In this document: positions 6,995-15,853 of the stretch, piece after piece | Layout: each line of letters begins with the position of its first letter | Position numbering within the stretch: the stretch's first letter is position 1 | Made by a program: the position numbers and the translations under genes | NCBI GenBank assembly: GCA_035995165.1 | Contig: DASYKU010000098.1 | Coordinates: 1-64,000 of the forward strand | Source of the DNA: Mycobacteriales bacterium | GTDB taxonomy: Bacteria > Actinomycetota > Actinomycetes > Mycobacteriales > CADCTP01 | DNA: 64,000 bases | Direction: 5' to 3' | Notes under the pieces: generated by a model | Databases searched by the model: none | What the model was told of the DNA's origin: nothing | The model's input: the letters and a program-made list of their open reading frames with translations, nothing else

Positions 6995-8431
6995 TCACCA
7001 GCTGACGGCGATGTACTTCGACTCCAGGTAGTCGAGCATCCCCTCGTGGCCGCCCTCGCGGCCGATCCCGCTCTGCTTGACCCCGCCGAACGGCGCGGCC
7101 GGGTCGCTGACCAGACCGCGGTTCAGCCCGACCATCCCGGCCTCCAGCGCCTCGCTGACCCGCAGCCCGCGGGCGAGGTCGCCGGTGTAGACGTAGGCGA
7201 CCAGGCCGAACTCGGTGTCGTTGGCCATCCGGATCGCGTCGGCCTCGTCGGTGAACGTGACGATCGGCGCGACCGGGCCGAAGATCTCCTCGCGCAGGAT
7301 GGCCGCGGCCGGCCGCACGCCGGTCAGCACGGTCGGCGGGTAGTACCAGCCGGTGCCGGACGGGCGGGTCCCGCCGGTCACCGCGGCGGCGCCCTCGGAC
7401 ACCGCCGCCGTCACCAGTTCGTCCACCTTGGACACCGAGTCCTCGTTGACGAGCGGACCGACCTGGGTCTTCTCGTCCGTGCCGGGACCGACCACGAGCG
7501 CGGCCATCCGCTCGGCCAGCCGCCGGGAGAACTCCTCGGCCACGCCGGCCTCGACGTAGAACCGGTTCGCGGCCGTGCAGGCCTCGCCCGCGTTGCGCAT
7601 CTTCGCGACCATCGCGCCCTCCAGCGCGGCGTCGAGATCGGCGTCGGCGAAGACCACGAACGGCGCGTTGCCGCCGAGCTCCATCGAGGTGTTGATGACC
7701 TGGTCCGCGGCCTGGGCCAGCAGGACCCGGCCGACCTCGGTCGAGCCGGTGAAGGAGACCTTGCGGACCCGCGGGTCGTGCAGCATCGCCGACACGACCT
7801 TGCCGGAGCTGCGGGAGGGCAGCACGTTGACCACGCCGGCCGGGACGCCGGCCTCGGCCAGGATCGCGGCCATCGCCAGCGCGGTCAGCGGGGTGTCGCT
7901 GGCCGGCTTGAGGATGCAGGTGCAGCCGGCCGCGAGCGCCGGGCCGATCTTGCGGGTGGCCATCGCGGCCGGGAAGTTCCACGGCGTCACCAGCACCGCG
8001 ATCCCCACCGGCTGCTGCACGACCACGATCCGGTTCGCCCCGGACGGCGCGGTCATCACCATGCCGGCGGCGCGGACGGCCTCCTCCGCGTACCAGCGGA
8101 AGAACTCGGCCGCGTACGCCACCTCGCCGCGGGCGTCGACCAGCGCCTTGCCGTTCTCCAGCGCGATCAGCCGGGCCAGGTCCTCGGCGCGGTCGGTCAT
8201 CAGCTCGAACGCCCGGCGCAGGATCTCGGCCCGCTCCCGCGGCGCGGTCGCGGCCCAGCCGGCGGCCGCGGCGTCGGCGGCGTCGACCGCGGCCAGCGCG
8301 TCCTGCACCGAGCCGTCGGCGACGCTGGCGATCACGTCGCCGGTGGCCGGGTCGTACACGTCGAAACGGCCGCCGGTCGACGCCGGCACCCACTTCCCGC
8401 CGAGAAAGAGATCGGTCGGGGCGTCCGCCAT
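6995..8431 (-). CDS. NAD(P)-dependent aldehyde dehydrogenase (succinate-semialdehyde-like)
   Basis: 478-residue ALDH that oxidises an aldehyde to its acid. It shows the cofactor strand VTPWNFPAAM, the FTGSTEVGR turn, the general base in MELGGNAPF, and the nucleophile C285 in GEACTAANRF. The C-terminal EEIFGPVAPI and GLNRGLVSDPAAPFGGVKQSG segments are typical of the GabD/SSADH group. The start follows GGAGGAACC, 8 bp after the M24 gene stop, so it is the third gene of the 10628-to-6995 operon. Confidence 0.93.
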   Translation of the reverse strand: MADAPTDLFLGGKWVPASTGGRFDVYDPATGDVIASVADGSVQDALAAVDAADAAAAGWAATAPRERAEILRRAFELMTDRAEDLARLIALENGKALVDARGEVAYAAEFFRWYAEEAVRAAGMVMTAPSGANRIVVVQQPVGIAVLVTPWNFPAAMATRKIGPALAAGCTCILKPASDTPLTALAMAAILAEAGVPAGVVNVLPSRSSGKVVSAMLHDPRVRKVSFTGSTEVGRVLLAQAADQVINTSMELGGNAPFVVFADADLDAALEGAMVAKMRNAGEACTAANRFYVEAGVAEEFSRRLAERMAALVVGPGTDEKTQVGPLVNEDSVSKVDELVTAAVSEGAAAVTGGTRPSGTGWYYPPTVLTGVRPAAAILREEIFGPVAPIVTFTDEADAIRMANDTEFGLVAYVYTGDLARGLRVSEALEAGMVGLNRGLVSDPAAPFGGVKQSGIGREGGHEGMLDYLESKYIAVSW

Positions 8432-8439
8432 GGTTCCTC

Positions 8440-9690
8440 CTAGAACGGGTTCGCGACCACGAGGTCCTGCGCGGGGAACAACGTGAGTATGCGCGGACCT
8501 TCCGGGGTGACCACGACTTCCTCCTCGATCCGGGCCGCGGAGAAGCCGTCACTGGCCGGACAGTACGTCTCCAGCGCGAAGACCATCCCGGTCTGCAGCT
8601 CCACCGGCTCGGTCATGCTGTTGAGCCGGGAGATGATCGGCCGCTCGTGCAGGCCGAGCCCGAGCCCGTGCCCGAACTGCAGCCCGAACGCGGCCATCTC
8701 GCTCTCGAAGCCGAACTCGGTCGCCTCCGGCCAGACCGCGGCGATCTCGTCGGTGCCGATGCCCGGTTTGACCGTCGCGATCGCCGCGTCCATCCACTCC
8801 CGCGCCTTGGTGTAGGCGTCGCGCTGGCTCGCCGTCGAACTGCCGACCGAGAACGTCCGGTAGTAGCAGGTCCGATATCCGTTGTACGAGTGGATGATGT
8901 CGAAGAACGCCTGGTCGCCCGGGCGGATCAGCCGGTCGGAGAAGTTGTGCGGGTGCGGGTTGCAGCGCTCGCCGGAGACCGCGTTGATCGCCTCGACCTG
9001 GTCCGAGCCCATCTCGTAGAGGCGCTTGTTGGCCAGCGCGACGATCTCGTTCTCCCGGATGCCGGGCTTGAGCACCTCGACGATGTCCTGGTAGACGCCG
9101 TCGACCATGGCCGCGGCCTGGGTCAGCAGCATGATCTCGTCGGCGGACTTGATCTGCCGGGCGTCGAGCAGGAACTGCTGCGCGTCCACCACGTGCAGGC
9201 CCTGCTTCTGCATCTCGAACAGGAACGGCGGCTCGACGATGTCCACGCCGATCGGCTGGTCGGCCACGCCGGCGTCGGTGAGCATGCCCTTGATCTCGCG
9301 GACCGCGCTCGCCATCAGCCCGGCGGTCGGCGCGATCGCGCCGCGCAGGCCGAGCATCCCGGCCCGGCAGTCGTCCGGGTCGAGCCAGGGCGAGTAGAGC
9401 TTGTGGTGCCGGGCGGCCGAGCCGAAGTCCCAGAGGGTCGGACCGCCGTCGCGGGTGAGCAACGCGTACCGCGTCATCTTGTCGCCGAGCGCGCCGCCGA
9501 TCCACGTCTGCGTGGTGTAGCGGATGTTGTAGAAGTCGAAGAGCAGGAACGCGCCGCAGCCGCTGGCCTCCAGCGACGCCTTGGCCCGGGCCAGCCGGTG
9601 CTGGCGCAGCCGGTCGAAGTCCACCCGCGACTCGTAGTCGACGCCCATGTGCCCCGGCGCCGGCAGCGGCCGGGCGTCGGTGGTGGTCAC
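8440..9690 (-). CDS. M24-family creatinase/aminopeptidase P-like hydrolase with altered metal site
   Basis: 416-residue pita-bread-fold protein. The N-terminal creatinase domain (FLLFDFYNIRYTTQTW) is followed by the catalytic domain. The first canonical metal ligand is present (D264 in FFDIIHSYNGYRT), but the second Asp expected 11 residues later is Cys275. The GHGLGLGLHERP histidines and the late Glu residues (FALETYCP, EEEVVV) are kept. Known metal-independent members such as creatinase, which cleave non-peptide C-N bonds, also lack full ligand sets, so a creatinase- or ectoine-hydrolase-like activity is more likely than peptidase action. The GTG start overlaps the upstream stop (GTGA). Confidence 0.85.
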   Translation of the reverse strand: MTTTDARPLPAPGHMGVDYESRVDFDRLRQHRLARAKASLEASGCGAFLLFDFYNIRYTTQTWIGGALGDKMTRYALLTRDGGPTLWDFGSAARHHKLYSPWLDPDDCRAGMLGLRGAIAPTAGLMASAVREIKGMLTDAGVADQPIGVDIVEPPFLFEMQKQGLHVVDAQQFLLDARQIKSADEIMLLTQAAAMVDGVYQDIVEVLKPGIRENEIVALANKRLYEMGSDQVEAINAVSGERCNPHPHNFSDRLIRPGDQAFFDIIHSYNGYRTCYYRTFSVGSSTASQRDAYTKAREWMDAAIATVKPGIGTDEIAAVWPEATEFGFESEMAAFGLQFGHGLGLGLHERPIISRLNSMTEPVELQTGMVFALETYCPASDGFSAARIEEEVVVTPEGPRILTLFPAQDLVVANPF

Positions 9691-10628
9691 CTCGGGCCTC
9701 CGCCGAGGCCGTCGTCGACCGGCGTCTCCTCGGCCTTCAGCTCCAGGCCGGACGCGCGGGCCTGCTGCTCCAGCAGGACCGCGAAGTCCTCGGTCACGTG
9801 GCCCTCGCTCACCAGCGCCTGCACCAGCTGCGCGGTCGCGGCCGCCACCGGCATCGGCACGTCCAGCTTCCGTGCGGCCGCGAGCCCGAGGTCGAAGTCC
9901 TTGCGCAGCAGCACCGGCGTGAACGTCGGCGTGTAGTCCAGGTGCACGTACGCCGGGGACTTGTAGCGGGTGAAGGCCGAGCCCAGCACGCTGTCGTTGA
10001 GGAATTCCAGGAACGCGGCCCGGGGCATGCCGCCCTTCTCGGCCAGCACGGTGATCTCGGCCATCGTCTGGGCCACCACGCCGAGCATGAGGTTGTGACA
10101 GATCTTCGCCAGCCGGGCGAGGTCGCCCTCCCCCACGTACGTCACGGACTTGCCGATGTGGTCCAGGAGAGGGGCGACCTTGTCGTACGTCGCCCTCGGA
10201 CCGGAGACGACCAGGGTCAGGTTGCCGGAGGCGACGACCTTGGCGTTGCCGCTGACCGGGGCGGCCAGGAAGTCGACGCCGGCCGCGCTGCACGCCTCCC
10301 GGATCGCCTCGGAGGACTCGATCGAGACGGTCGAGCAGTCGACCACGGCGCCGGGCAGGTGCTGCGGATCGGTCAGCAGGCCGCCCTCGCCCAGCAGGAC
10401 CTCCTCCAGGTCGGCCGGGGTCGAGACCATCGTGAAGACGACGTCGCGGTCGCGCAGGTCCGCGATGGTGTCGGCGACCCCGCAGCCCTCGGACGCGATC
10501 GCCTCGGCCTTGGACCGGGTGCGGTTCCACACCGTGGGCTTGACGCCCGCGCGGGCCAGCCGGACGGCCATCGCGGCGCCCATCCGCCCCGCGCCGATCC
10601 ATCCGACCGAGAGGTCCGGATCGCTCAT
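9687..10628 (-). CDS. Beta-hydroxyacid dehydrogenase (3-hydroxyisobutyrate dehydrogenase family)
   Basis: 313-residue NAD(P)-dependent oxidoreductase. The N-terminal Rossmann domain starts VGWIGAGRMGAAMAVRLARAG, with DCSTVSIESSEAI and the substrate loop APVSGNAKVVASGNLT. The helical C-terminal domain contains the catalytic Lys in LAKICHNLML and a FTPVLLRKDFDLGLAAA stretch typical of the family. I chose the ATG at 10628 because AGGAGG lies 8 bases upstream; an earlier in-frame start at 10646 lies inside the operator. It is the first gene of the operon with the M24 and ALDH genes, and is preceded by a LacI-type palindrome. Confidence 0.9.
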   Translation of the reverse strand: MSDPDLSVGWIGAGRMGAAMAVRLARAGVKPTVWNRTRSKAEAIASEGCGVADTIADLRDRDVVFTMVSTPADLEEVLLGEGGLLTDPQHLPGAVVDCSTVSIESSEAIREACSAAGVDFLAAPVSGNAKVVASGNLTLVVSGPRATYDKVAPLLDHIGKSVTYVGEGDLARLAKICHNLMLGVVAQTMAEITVLAEKGGMPRAAFLEFLNDSVLGSAFTRYKSPAYVHLDYTPTFTPVLLRKDFDLGLAAARKLDVPMPVAAATAQLVQALVSEGHVTEDFAVLLEQQARASGLELKAEETPVDDGLGGGPR

Positions 10629-10642
10629 GTCGTCGCCCTCCT

Positions 10643-10654
10643 GCAATCGATTGC
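10643..10654. promoter_or_regulatory. LacI-type operator 1 (perfect palindrome GCAATCGATTGC)
   Basis: A 12-bp perfect palindrome with the central CG typical of LacI-family sites, placed between the promoter and the ribosome-binding site of the 10628 operon. It is one of four related sites (10643, 10734, 17148, 17248) fitting GCAAWCGWKTGC. Confidence 0.65.
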
Positions 10655-10660
10655 CAGGTC

Positions 10661-10690
10661 AGTGTTCGGGATCGTTCTGAAGAGTGTCAA
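10661..10690 (-). promoter_or_regulatory. Candidate promoter of the dehydrogenase/M24/ALDH operon
   Basis: On the minus strand TTGACA (10690-10685) is followed after 18 bp by AACACT (10666-10661). The operator starts 6 bp further on, so a repressor would cover the start point. Confidence 0.4.
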
Positions 10691-10733
10691 GGATCCTGTC
10701 TTGTGATCCTGTCGGGCTGTCCGGCATCCTTCT

Positions 10734-10745
10734 GCAAACGAGTGC
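10734..10745. promoter_or_regulatory. LacI-type operator 2 (GCAAACGAGTGC)
   Basis: The site lies within the imperfect palindrome CTGCAAACGAGTGCAG at 10732-10747, 54 bp upstream of the FAD oxidoreductase start. Its 12-bp core is identical to the site at 17248-17259. Confidence 0.6.
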
Positions 10746-10800
10746 AGCCCAAGCCGCCGACCGGCGAAACGACCAGGAAACCTAAAATGTGGGAGGCATC

Positions 10801-12330
10801 ATGGCGCCGCTGCCGGAGTCCGCCGACGTGGTCGTGATCGGGGCCGGGCACAACGGCCTCGTCTGCGCGGCGTACCTGGCCGCGGCCGGGCTCGAGGTCT
10901 GCGTGCTGGAGGCCAGGGAGATCGTCGGCGGCAACACCGTCACCGAGCAGCTGACCCTGCCGGGCTTCGCGCACGACTCCTGCTCCAGCGCGCACGTGCT
11001 CATCCAGAGCAACCCGCTGCTGGCCGACGACGAGCTCGGCCTGCTGTCGCAGTACGGGCTGCGGTACGAGACGACCGACCCGGCCGTCGTGCTGCCGCAG
11101 GAGGACGGCGACCTGCTGGTCATGTCGCGCGACCTGGCCGCCACCGCGGACGAGCTGGCCCGCTTCTCCGCCGCCGACGCGGCCGCGTTCACCGAGCTCA
11201 TCACCGGGTGGAACGACGGCCTGGCCGCGGTGCACGGCCGCTGGAACTCCGGCCTGCCGCTGGGCGACCGGGGTGAGGAGTACCTGGCGATGCGGTCGGG
11301 CTCGGCCTGGGAGCTGATCCACCAGCGGTTCGCGCACCCGGTGGTGCGCTCGTTCGTGCTCTGGCTGGCGCTGGCGACGATCCAGGACCCGCGCCGGCCC
11401 GGCACCGGCGTGCTGCCGGCCTCGATCGCGGCCGGCCGGCTGCGGTTCGGCTGGGCCACCCCGATCGGCGGTTCCGGCGCGCTGCCCGCGGCGCTGGTCC
11501 GGCAGCTGGCGGCGCACGGCGGCAGCGTCGCGACCTCCGCGGCGGCGGCCGCCGTCGGCGTGCGGGACGGCCGGGCAGCCGAGGTGACCACAGTGGACGG
11601 TCGTCGCATCATCGCGCGCCGGGCCGTGGTGTCCGGCGCGCACCTGGCCACGCTGGCCGGCATGCTCGCATCGCCCAGCGAGGACCTGCTGCGGGCCCGG
11701 GACTCGTGGCGGCCGGGGCTGAGCGTGTTCGCCGTGCACGCCGCGCTGCGCGGCGACCTCCGCTACCGCGGCCGGACCGCCGTCGCGGCCGGGTACGGCA
11801 GCGTCGAGGGGATCGCCGGCCAGCTCGACGCGTTCCACCGGGGCGAACCGGACGCCCGCGACCCCTGGCTGCTGGTGGTCGACCAGACCGTGGTCGACCC
11901 GAGCCGGGCCCCGGACGGCGCCGCCACCGTCAAGCTCCTCACCATCGCCCCCTACGAGCGGGCCGACGGCCGATCCTGGGACGAGAGCAAGGACGAGTAC
12001 GCGGAGGCGCTGGTGAAGCGGGTCGGGATGCACGCCGGCGGACTGTCCCCCGACGACATCCTGGCGTTGCGGGCGGAATCGCCGGTCGACGTCGCCGCGC
12101 ACAACCCGGTCAACCTCGGCGGGTCCTGCCACGGCGGCGAGTTCGTCACCCCGGACGGAACCGTGATCCCCGGCTGGACCGACTACGGGACGGGCGTGCC
12201 GGGGCTGTTCCTGACCGGCGCGACCAGCCATCCCGGCGGGTCGGTGTCGGGGCGGCCGGGCCGCAACGCCGCCCGCGCCGTGCTGCGGGCACTCGACCTC
12301 GACCCGGCCGCGGTGATGGGCCCCCGCTGA
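10801..12330 (+). CDS. FAD-dependent oxidoreductase, phytoene desaturase/amine oxidase-like
   Basis: 509-residue flavoprotein. The N-terminal dinucleotide motif is VVVIGAGHNGLVCAAYLAAAG with VLEAREIVGG, the pattern of the phytoene-dehydrogenase-related (CrtI-like/NAD(P)/FAD) group. The C-terminal FAD contact GLFLTGATSHPGGSVSGRPG is present. Such proteins in catabolic clusters oxidise or desaturate diverse substrates, and no carotenoid genes are nearby, so a carotenoid role is unlikely. The ATG follows GGGAGG by 4 bases. It diverges from the 10628 operon and has its own LacI-type site, and it converges with livF. Confidence 0.85.
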   Translation: MAPLPESADVVVIGAGHNGLVCAAYLAAAGLEVCVLEAREIVGGNTVTEQLTLPGFAHDSCSSAHVLIQSNPLLADDELGLLSQYGLRYETTDPAVVLPQEDGDLLVMSRDLAATADELARFSAADAAAFTELITGWNDGLAAVHGRWNSGLPLGDRGEEYLAMRSGSAWELIHQRFAHPVVRSFVLWLALATIQDPRRPGTGVLPASIAAGRLRFGWATPIGGSGALPAALVRQLAAHGGSVATSAAAAAVGVRDGRAAEVTTVDGRRIIARRAVVSGAHLATLAGMLASPSEDLLRARDSWRPGLSVFAVHAALRGDLRYRGRTAVAAGYGSVEGIAGQLDAFHRGEPDARDPWLLVVDQTVVDPSRAPDGAATVKLLTIAPYERADGRSWDESKDEYAEALVKRVGMHAGGLSPDDILALRAESPVDVAAHNPVNLGGSCHGGEFVTPDGTVIPGWTDYGTGVPGLFLTGATSHPGGSVSGRPGRNAARAVLRALDLDPAAVMGPR

Positions 12331-12335
12331 GGGGC

Positions 12336-13070
12336 TCACGATGCGGCGGCCGCGGATCCGCCGAGGTACAGCGTCGCCATCTCCGGATGGTCCCGGACCT
12401 CGGCCGCCGTCCCGGTCAGGCGTACCTTGCCGCCCTCCATGACCACGCCGTGGGTGGCCAGACCCAGCCCCAACCGAACGTTCTGCTCGACCAGCAGCAC
12501 GGTGGTGCCGGCCGCGTTGAGCTCCTGGATGAGGTCGGCCACCCCGGCCAGGCTGCGCGGGTCCAGGCCCAGCGAGGGTTCGTCGAGCAGGATCAGCCGC
12601 GGGTCGAGCATGAGGCAGCGGGCGATCTCGACCATCCGGCGCTGCCCGCCGGAGAGGTTGCCGGCGGTGTCGTGTCCGCGCTCCTTGAGGATCGGCATCC
12701 GCTCGGTCACCTGCTCCAGCCGCTCCTGCAAGACGCGCCGCTTGCGGCGCAGCAGGAACCCGCCCATGAGCACGTTCTCCCGGACGGTCATCGCGGGGAA
12801 CAACGCCTGCGACTGCGGGACCTGGGTGATGCCGCGGCGGAGGATCTCGTCCGGCGCCAGCCCGTCGGTACGGTCACCGGCCATCGTGATCGTGCCCTCG
12901 CTGCACCGCAGCAGGCCGCTGATCACCCGCAGCACGGTCGACTTGCCCGCGCCGTTGGGCCCGACGATGCAGGTGACCGTGCCCTCGGCGCAGCCGAGAT
13001 CCACGCCCTGCAGCACGTTTCCACCGCCGTAGCCGGCGGTCACCCCGGACAGCGACAGCAGCATGGTCAT
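12336..13070 (-). CDS. livF: Branched-chain amino-acid-type ABC importer ATPase (LivF)
   Basis: 244-residue ATP-binding subunit. Walker A is GPNGAGKST, the signature is [13 protein letters not shown] and Walker B is [13 protein letters not shown], followed by [12 protein letters not shown], which is characteristic of LivF. It overlaps the upstream permease-ATPase fusion by ATGA and is the last gene of the importer operon. It would power uptake together with the ATPase half of the fusion. Substrates of this family range over amino acids, amides, urea and aromatic acids. Confidence 0.93.
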   Translation of the reverse strand: MTMLLSLSGVTAGYGGGNVLQGVDLGCAEGTVTCIVGPNGAGKSTVLRVISGLLRCSEGTITMAGDRTDGLAPDEILRRGITQVPQSQALFPAMTVRENVLMGGFLLRRKRRVLQERLEQVTERMPILKERGHDTAGNLSGGQRRMVEIARCLMLDPRLILLDEPSLGLDPRSLAGVADLIQELNAAGTTVLLVEQNVRLGLGLATHGVVMEGGKVRLTGTAAEVRDHPEMATLYLGGSAAAAS

Positions 13071-14968
13071 CCCCGCTCCGTCGTGGAGGTCCTGGAGGTC
13101 GTGGTCAGCTCCGGCTCCGACTCGGTGGCCGCGGGCGGCCGCCAGTCGTCGCCCAGGTAGGCGTCGAGCACGATCGGGTCGTTGCGGATCTCCTGCGGCT
13201 CGCCCTCGGCGATCGGACGGCCGCGGGAGAACACCACGACCGGGTCGCAGAGTTCCAGCACCATCGGGATGTTGTGCTCGACTACGAGGAAGGAGATGCC
13301 ACGGGCGTTGAGCTCCCGGATGACCTCCGTCAGCCGGCCGAGCAGGCTCGGGTTCACGCCGCCGGCGGGCTCGTCGAGCAGGATCAGCTTCGGCTCCAGC
13401 ATGAGCACCTGGGCCAGCTCGACCAGCTTCTGCTGGCCGTAGGACAGGTCTCCGGCGCGCTGGCCGGCGAGCCGGCGCAGGCCCACGACGTCGAGCAGCT
13501 CGCGGGCCCGGTCGGCCTCGTCGCCGCTGACCGCGTCGGCGAACATCGTCTTCCAGTGGCCGTCCGGCACCGGCGCGACGACGTTCTGCAGGACGGTCAT
13601 CTCGTTGAACAGCCGGGTGGTCTGGAAGGTCCGGCCGAGCCCGAGATGGCCGCGCTTCCAGGGCGGCAGCCTGTCGATCCGGCGCCCCTCGAACCAGACC
13701 TCGCCCGCGTCGGCCTGCATGCCGCCGGTGACGAGGTTGAACAGCGTGGTCTTGCCGGAGCCGTTCGGCCCGATCAGCGCGGTGATCGTTCCTTTCCGGA
13801 CGGTCAGGTCGGCGTTGTCCACCGCGATCAGGCCGCCGAACGCCTTGCTCACGCCCTTGAGCTCCAGCAGCGGCTCGCCCGCCACCAGCTGGTCGCCGGC
13901 CGCGGCGGTGGACAGCTCGGCCAGCGCGCGGTCGCGGGTGATGGCCCCGCCGGTGCGGCTCAGCGCCCCGGTCTGGTCGGTGAACTCGACGTCCTCGGGA
14001 TGCCGCTTGCGCCAGGCCTTCTGCACGGTCGGCAGCAACCCGGCCGGCATGAACAGCACGACCGCCACCAGCACCAGGCCCATCAGCAGCACCCGGGTGC
14101 CGGAGCCGCCGCCGAAGACGGTGGCCTCCTCGTTGAGCAGCTGGACGATGAACGCGCCGACCACCGGTCCGTACAGGGTGCCGCGGCCGCCGACGAGCGC
14201 GGACAGCACGATCATCACCGAGCCGAGGATCGCGAACGCCCCGACCGGGTTGAGAAACGTGAGGAAGTACGCGTAGACGCCGCCGGCGACGCCGATGAAG
14301 AACGAGCTGGCCGCGTAGGCCACGATCTTGAAGCGGGTGGTGTCCACCCCGATCGCGGCCGCCTTGCCCTCGTCCTCGCGGATCGCGACCAGCCCGGTGC
14401 CGAACTTGGTCCGCCGGATCCAGGCGCTGAACAACACGGTGAGCACGAGCACCAGCAGGAACGCGTAGTAGAAGGGGATGTTCTGGAAGTCCTTGCCCCA
14501 GAAGGGCAGCTCCAGCGTGATCCCGTCCGAGCCCTTGGTCAGCCCGCGCAGGTTCACCGCGAGGATCTGGGCCGCGAGCAGCAGCGCGATCGTGATGATG
14601 ACGAACGCGTGCCCGCGGGTCCGCAGCACCACCCAGCCGGCCACGATCGCGATCACGACCGCGGTCACCCCGCCCAGCGGGGCGATCCACAGTGGATTGA
14701 CGCCGGTGTGCAACGCCACGATCGCGGTCGTGTACGAGCCCAGTCCCAGGAACATGCTGTGTCCCAGGGAGGTGTAGCCGGCGTACCCGGAGATGATGTT
14801 CCAGCTCGAGGCCTGGATGGCGAGCAGGAACATCATCAGCGCGACGCCCTGCGTGTACGGGCTCCACGGGTTGAGGACCGGGTAGAGCAGCGCGGCCAGC
14901 AGCACGATGCCGGCCGCGAGCCGGGAGCGCGGCATGCGGCCGAGGAATCCCGGCAGCCGCGGGCTCAT
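13067..14968 (-). CDS. LivM permease fused to LivG ATPase
   Basis: 633-residue fusion of two importer subunits that are usually separate. Residues about 1-330 are a LivM-type membrane domain with around ten hydrophobic segments ([59 protein letters not shown]). A charged linker follows. From about residue 370 there is a LivG ATPase with [35 protein letters not shown] and [20 protein letters not shown]. Such LivM-LivG fusions are known in some high-GC bacteria. ATGA overlaps on both sides tie it to livH and livF. Confidence 0.92.
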   Translation of the reverse strand: MSPRLPGFLGRMPRSRLAAGIVLLAALLYPVLNPWSPYTQGVALMMFLLAIQASSWNIISGYAGYTSLGHSMFLGLGSYTTAIVALHTGVNPLWIAPLGGVTAVVIAIVAGWVVLRTRGHAFVIITIALLLAAQILAVNLRGLTKGSDGITLELPFWGKDFQNIPFYYAFLLVLVLTVLFSAWIRRTKFGTGLVAIREDEGKAAAIGVDTTRFKIVAYAASSFFIGVAGGVYAYFLTFLNPVGAFAILGSVMIVLSALVGGRGTLYGPVVGAFIVQLLNEEATVFGGGSGTRVLLMGLVLVAVVLFMPAGLLPTVQKAWRKRHPEDVEFTDQTGALSRTGGAITRDRALAELSTAAAGDQLVAGEPLLELKGVSKAFGGLIAVDNADLTVRKGTITALIGPNGSGKTTLFNLVTGGMQADAGEVWFEGRRIDRLPPWKRGHLGLGRTFQTTRLFNEMTVLQNVVAPVPDGHWKTMFADAVSGDEADRARELLDVVGLRRLAGQRAGDLSYGQQKLVELAQVLMLEPKLILLDEPAGGVNPSLLGRLTEVIRELNARGISFLVVEHNIPMVLELCDPVVVFSRGRPIAEGEPQEIRNDPIVLDAYLGDDWRPPAATESEPELTTTSRTSTTERG

Positions 14969-15849
14969 GCCGCCACTCCGTCCTCACGCAGCCGGGCTCC
15001 GAACAGGCCCTGCGGCCGGGCCAGCAGCACCACCATGATCACCAGGTAGAAGACCAGCGTCGACCAGCGCAGCGACCCGTACGTGGCGGTGAGCGTCTCG
15101 GCCAGGCCGAGGATCAGCGCGCCCACCATCGCGCCGGGCAGGCTGCCCATCCCGCCCAGCACGACGATCCCGAGCAGCCGGGAGATCCAGTCGTAGTGCG
15201 ACGCGGGGAAGAACGGGTACAGCACCGAGAGGATCGAGCCGCCGACCCCGGCGCTGGCGCTGCCGAGGGCGAACGCCAGCGCCGCCGTGCCGGCCGCGCT
15301 GACGCCGACCAGGGCCGCGGCCGAGGGGTTCTGCGAGACCGCCCGGATGGCCCGCCCGGTCCAGGTCCGGGTGAGGACGAGATAGAGCCCGGCCAGCACG
15401 ACCAGCGCGGCCAGGAACCCGTACACCTGCGGCTTGGGCAGGTGGATCGAGCCGACGGTGAAGGACTCCTCGAAGTACGACGGGGTGGCCGACTTGAACT
15501 TGTTGCCGGCCACCACGTTCAGGACGCCCTCGATGACGAGGGCGATCCCGAACGTCAGCAGCACCGACATCGAGGGCGACTGGCCCTTGATGCGGGAGAC
15601 CACGAGCCGGTAGAGCAGCCAACCCAGGCCGAACATCAGCGGCGTCGTGATGACCGAGGCGAGGATCGGGTCGATGCCGGTCTCCCGCCAGAGCCACCAG
15701 GTGAACGTCGCGACCAGGATGAGGAACGCGCCCTGGGCGATGTTGATGATCTGCATGACGCCGAAGATGAGGGTCAGTCCCGAGGCCATGAGGGCGTAGA
15801 CGCCCCCGATGAGAAGGCCGAGGACCAGGGCCTGGATCAGCTGCGCCAT
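14965..15849 (-). CDS. livH: Branched-chain amino-acid-type ABC permease (LivH)
   Basis: 294-residue integral membrane protein with about eight hydrophobic segments. The N-terminus has [20 protein letters not shown], the near-invariant LivH opening, and there is a [20 protein letters not shown] coupling loop and an [20 protein letters not shown] segment. It overlaps the fused permease-ATPase by ATGA and follows livK after 4 bp. Confidence 0.93.
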   Translation of the reverse strand: MAQLIQALVLGLLIGGVYALMASGLTLIFGVMQIINIAQGAFLILVATFTWWLWRETGIDPILASVITTPLMFGLGWLLYRLVVSRIKGQSPSMSVLLTFGIALVIEGVLNVVAGNKFKSATPSYFEESFTVGSIHLPKPQVYGFLAALVVLAGLYLVLTRTWTGRAIRAVSQNPSAAALVGVSAAGTAALAFALGSASAGVGGSILSVLYPFFPASHYDWISRLLGIVVLGGMGSLPGAMVGALILGLAETLTATYGSLRWSTLVFYLVIMVVLLARPQGLFGARLREDGVAA

Positions 15850-15853
15850 GGGC

